From: Candidatus Peregrinibacteria bacterium
GTDB lineage: Bacteria; Patescibacteriota; Gracilibacteria; UBA1369; LOWO2-01-FULL-3
Assembly (NCBI GenBank): GCA_014728975.1
Contig: WJKQ01000125.1
Coordinates: 1-5,101, forward strand
Reading direction: 5' to 3'
DNA: 5,101 bases
The notes under the pieces are model-generated. The model was not told where the DNA came from and searched no databases. It worked only from the letters and a program-made list of their open reading frames with translations. The position numbers were made by a program, and so were the translations under genes. The stretch's first letter is position 1; each line of letters begins with the position of its first letter. Positions 4,400-5,101 of the stretch are shown one piece after another.

Positions 4400-5101
4400 C
4401 TACACTAAAATCTCAATCAAACCTCCCATATGCCCCGTTACTTTCTTACCGCCTCGATAAGAGAAAAATTTGTCGTTTTCGCAAACCGTACAAATCCCGG
4501 CCAATTCAATATTATCTGGCAAAATTCCGGACTCGGCCAACTGATCAAAACTACATTGCCACAAATCAACAAAAAATCTATCTCCGGTTTTGGTACCTTT
4601 TTTTTCCACATATTTATGCATAAACTCCGGTAATTCTTCAAAAGGATAAGAAAATTCCGCGCAACAGGGACCAAGCGAAGGAGAAATCCCGACCAAAATA
4701 TCTGAAGGATTACAGGAATATTCTTGAGCCATCTTTTTCACAGCCTTTCCGATAATATTTTTAACATTACCTCTCCAGCCGCAGTGCACCGCAGAAATAA
4801 CATCATGAACGGGATCAAACATAAACACACCCTGGCAGTCCGCAAATTTAACCATCAAAGGAATTTTGCTAATATTGGTTATAAAACCATCAACATTCGA
4901 AAAAAGATTTTTCCATCCAATATTTTCATTTCCCTTTATTGCCAAAATATTATCAGAATGCTCCTGATGAGCCAGACAAAGCCGTTCCCGATCAACACAA
5001 AGGCTTTTACAAAACCTTTTCAAATTTTCCTCTATATTTTTTTCATCATCCCTCGTATCGATTCCCAAATTTAGACTGTCAAAAGGCCCACTGCTTATGC
5101 C
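4400..5101 (-). CDS. pgeF: PgeF/YfiH/LACC1-family protein (former 'laccase domain'/polyphenol oxidase family), 5' end outside the window
   Basis: The frame stays open to the right edge. The codons before the TTG at 5068 encode GISSGPFDSLNLG, a family motif, so translation starts beyond base 5101. The visible 233 residues lack only a short N-terminal piece of a protein usually of about 240-280 residues. Landmarks are HQEHSDN (45-51), FADCQGV (87-93), HCGWRG (106-111), GISPSLGPCC (138-147), CTVC (204-207) and FFSYRGG (212-218). His48, Cys89 and His106 correspond to the conserved metal/active-site His-Cys-His set. Despite the old laccase name, characterised members (bacterial YfiH and human LACC1/FAMIN) are reported to act on purine nucleosides (adenosine deamination, nucleoside and methylthioadenosine phosphorolysis), and E. 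coli PgeF is linked to peptidoglycan editing. Which role applies here is unknown. The protein is expected to be cytosolic. It ends 8 nt from the converging glycosyltransferase. The deviations HQxHS (usually HQxHG) and HCGWRG (usually HAGWRG) are mild. Confidence 0.92.
   Translation of the reverse strand, partial: GISSGPFDSLNLGIDTRDDEKNIEENLKRFCKSLCVDRERLCLAHQEHSDNILAIKGNENIGWKNLFSNVDGFITNISKIPLMVKFADCQGVFMFDPVHDVISAVHCGWRGNVKNIIGKAVKKMAQEYSCNPSDILVGISPSLGPCCAEFSYPFEELPEFMHKYVEKKGTKTGDRFFVDLWQCSFDQLAESGILPDNIELAGICTVCENDKFFSYRGGKKVTGHMGGLIEILV

Noticed and set aside
5066..5068. TTG as the start of the PgeF-family protein
   Set aside because: The in-frame codons before it encode a conserved family motif (PFDSLNLG), so the gene continues beyond the right edge.
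4724..5074. 116-codon + strand open frame opposite pgeF
   Set aside because: It is antisense to conserved PgeF motifs and has low-complexity, unrecognisable protein content.
1..5101. UGA recoding as glycine (Gracilibacteria-type code)
   Set aside because: No gene contains an in-frame TGA and conserved glycines use GGN. Absence of TGA stops among only five genes is not informative.

Overview
The window is a compact, moderately AT-rich bacterial segment with five protein genes. Genes lie very close together: 10 nt between metK and ahcY, 8 nt between the converging glycosyltransferase and pgeF genes, and 45 nt between the diverging metK and glycosyltransferase genes. None of the three visible start codons has a clear Shine-Dalgarno sequence. 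Four stop codons are TAA, one is TAG and none is TGA. Glycine is encoded by GGN and no frame is interrupted by TGA, so the standard code fits. An archaeal-type (short) adenosylhomocysteinase, a typical bacterial MetK, a family 2 glycosyltransferase with a very basic tail, and an SLH-domain surface protein together suggest an uncultured bacterium, possibly of the Patescibacteria/CPR type. That assignment is inference and is not proven by the sequence.

Layout from left to right. Bases 1-633 (+) hold the 3' end of a surface protein ending in three SLH repeats, followed by a strong intrinsic terminator (675-706). Bases 634-886 carry no confident gene. They do hold two hairpins close to the end of ahcY (801-852 and 856-883) whose pairing is better on the + strand, making a candidate small structured RNA or an elaborate 3' region. 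The second hairpin can also end the leftward metK-ahcY transcript. Bases 3287 down to 887 (-) are the metK-ahcY operon. A 45-bp divergent promoter region separates metK from a rightward GT2 glycosyltransferase (3333-4391). Bases 4400-5101 (-) are the C-terminal 233 codons of a PgeF/YfiH/LACC1-type protein, cut by the right edge.

How the genes work together. MetK makes S-adenosylmethionine (SAM) from methionine and ATP. Methyltransferases turn SAM into S-adenosylhomocysteine (SAH), and AhcY splits SAH into homocysteine and adenosine. Proteins of the PgeF/LACC1 family have reported purine-nucleoside activities as well as a proposed peptidoglycan-editing role, so the third leftward gene could either dispose of adenosine or act in cell-wall quality control. 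The SLH protein and the glycosyltransferase point to cell-envelope construction. No mobile element, CRISPR array, tRNA, rRNA or clear defence system was seen. The most unexplained piece is the structured intergenic region at about 720-886.
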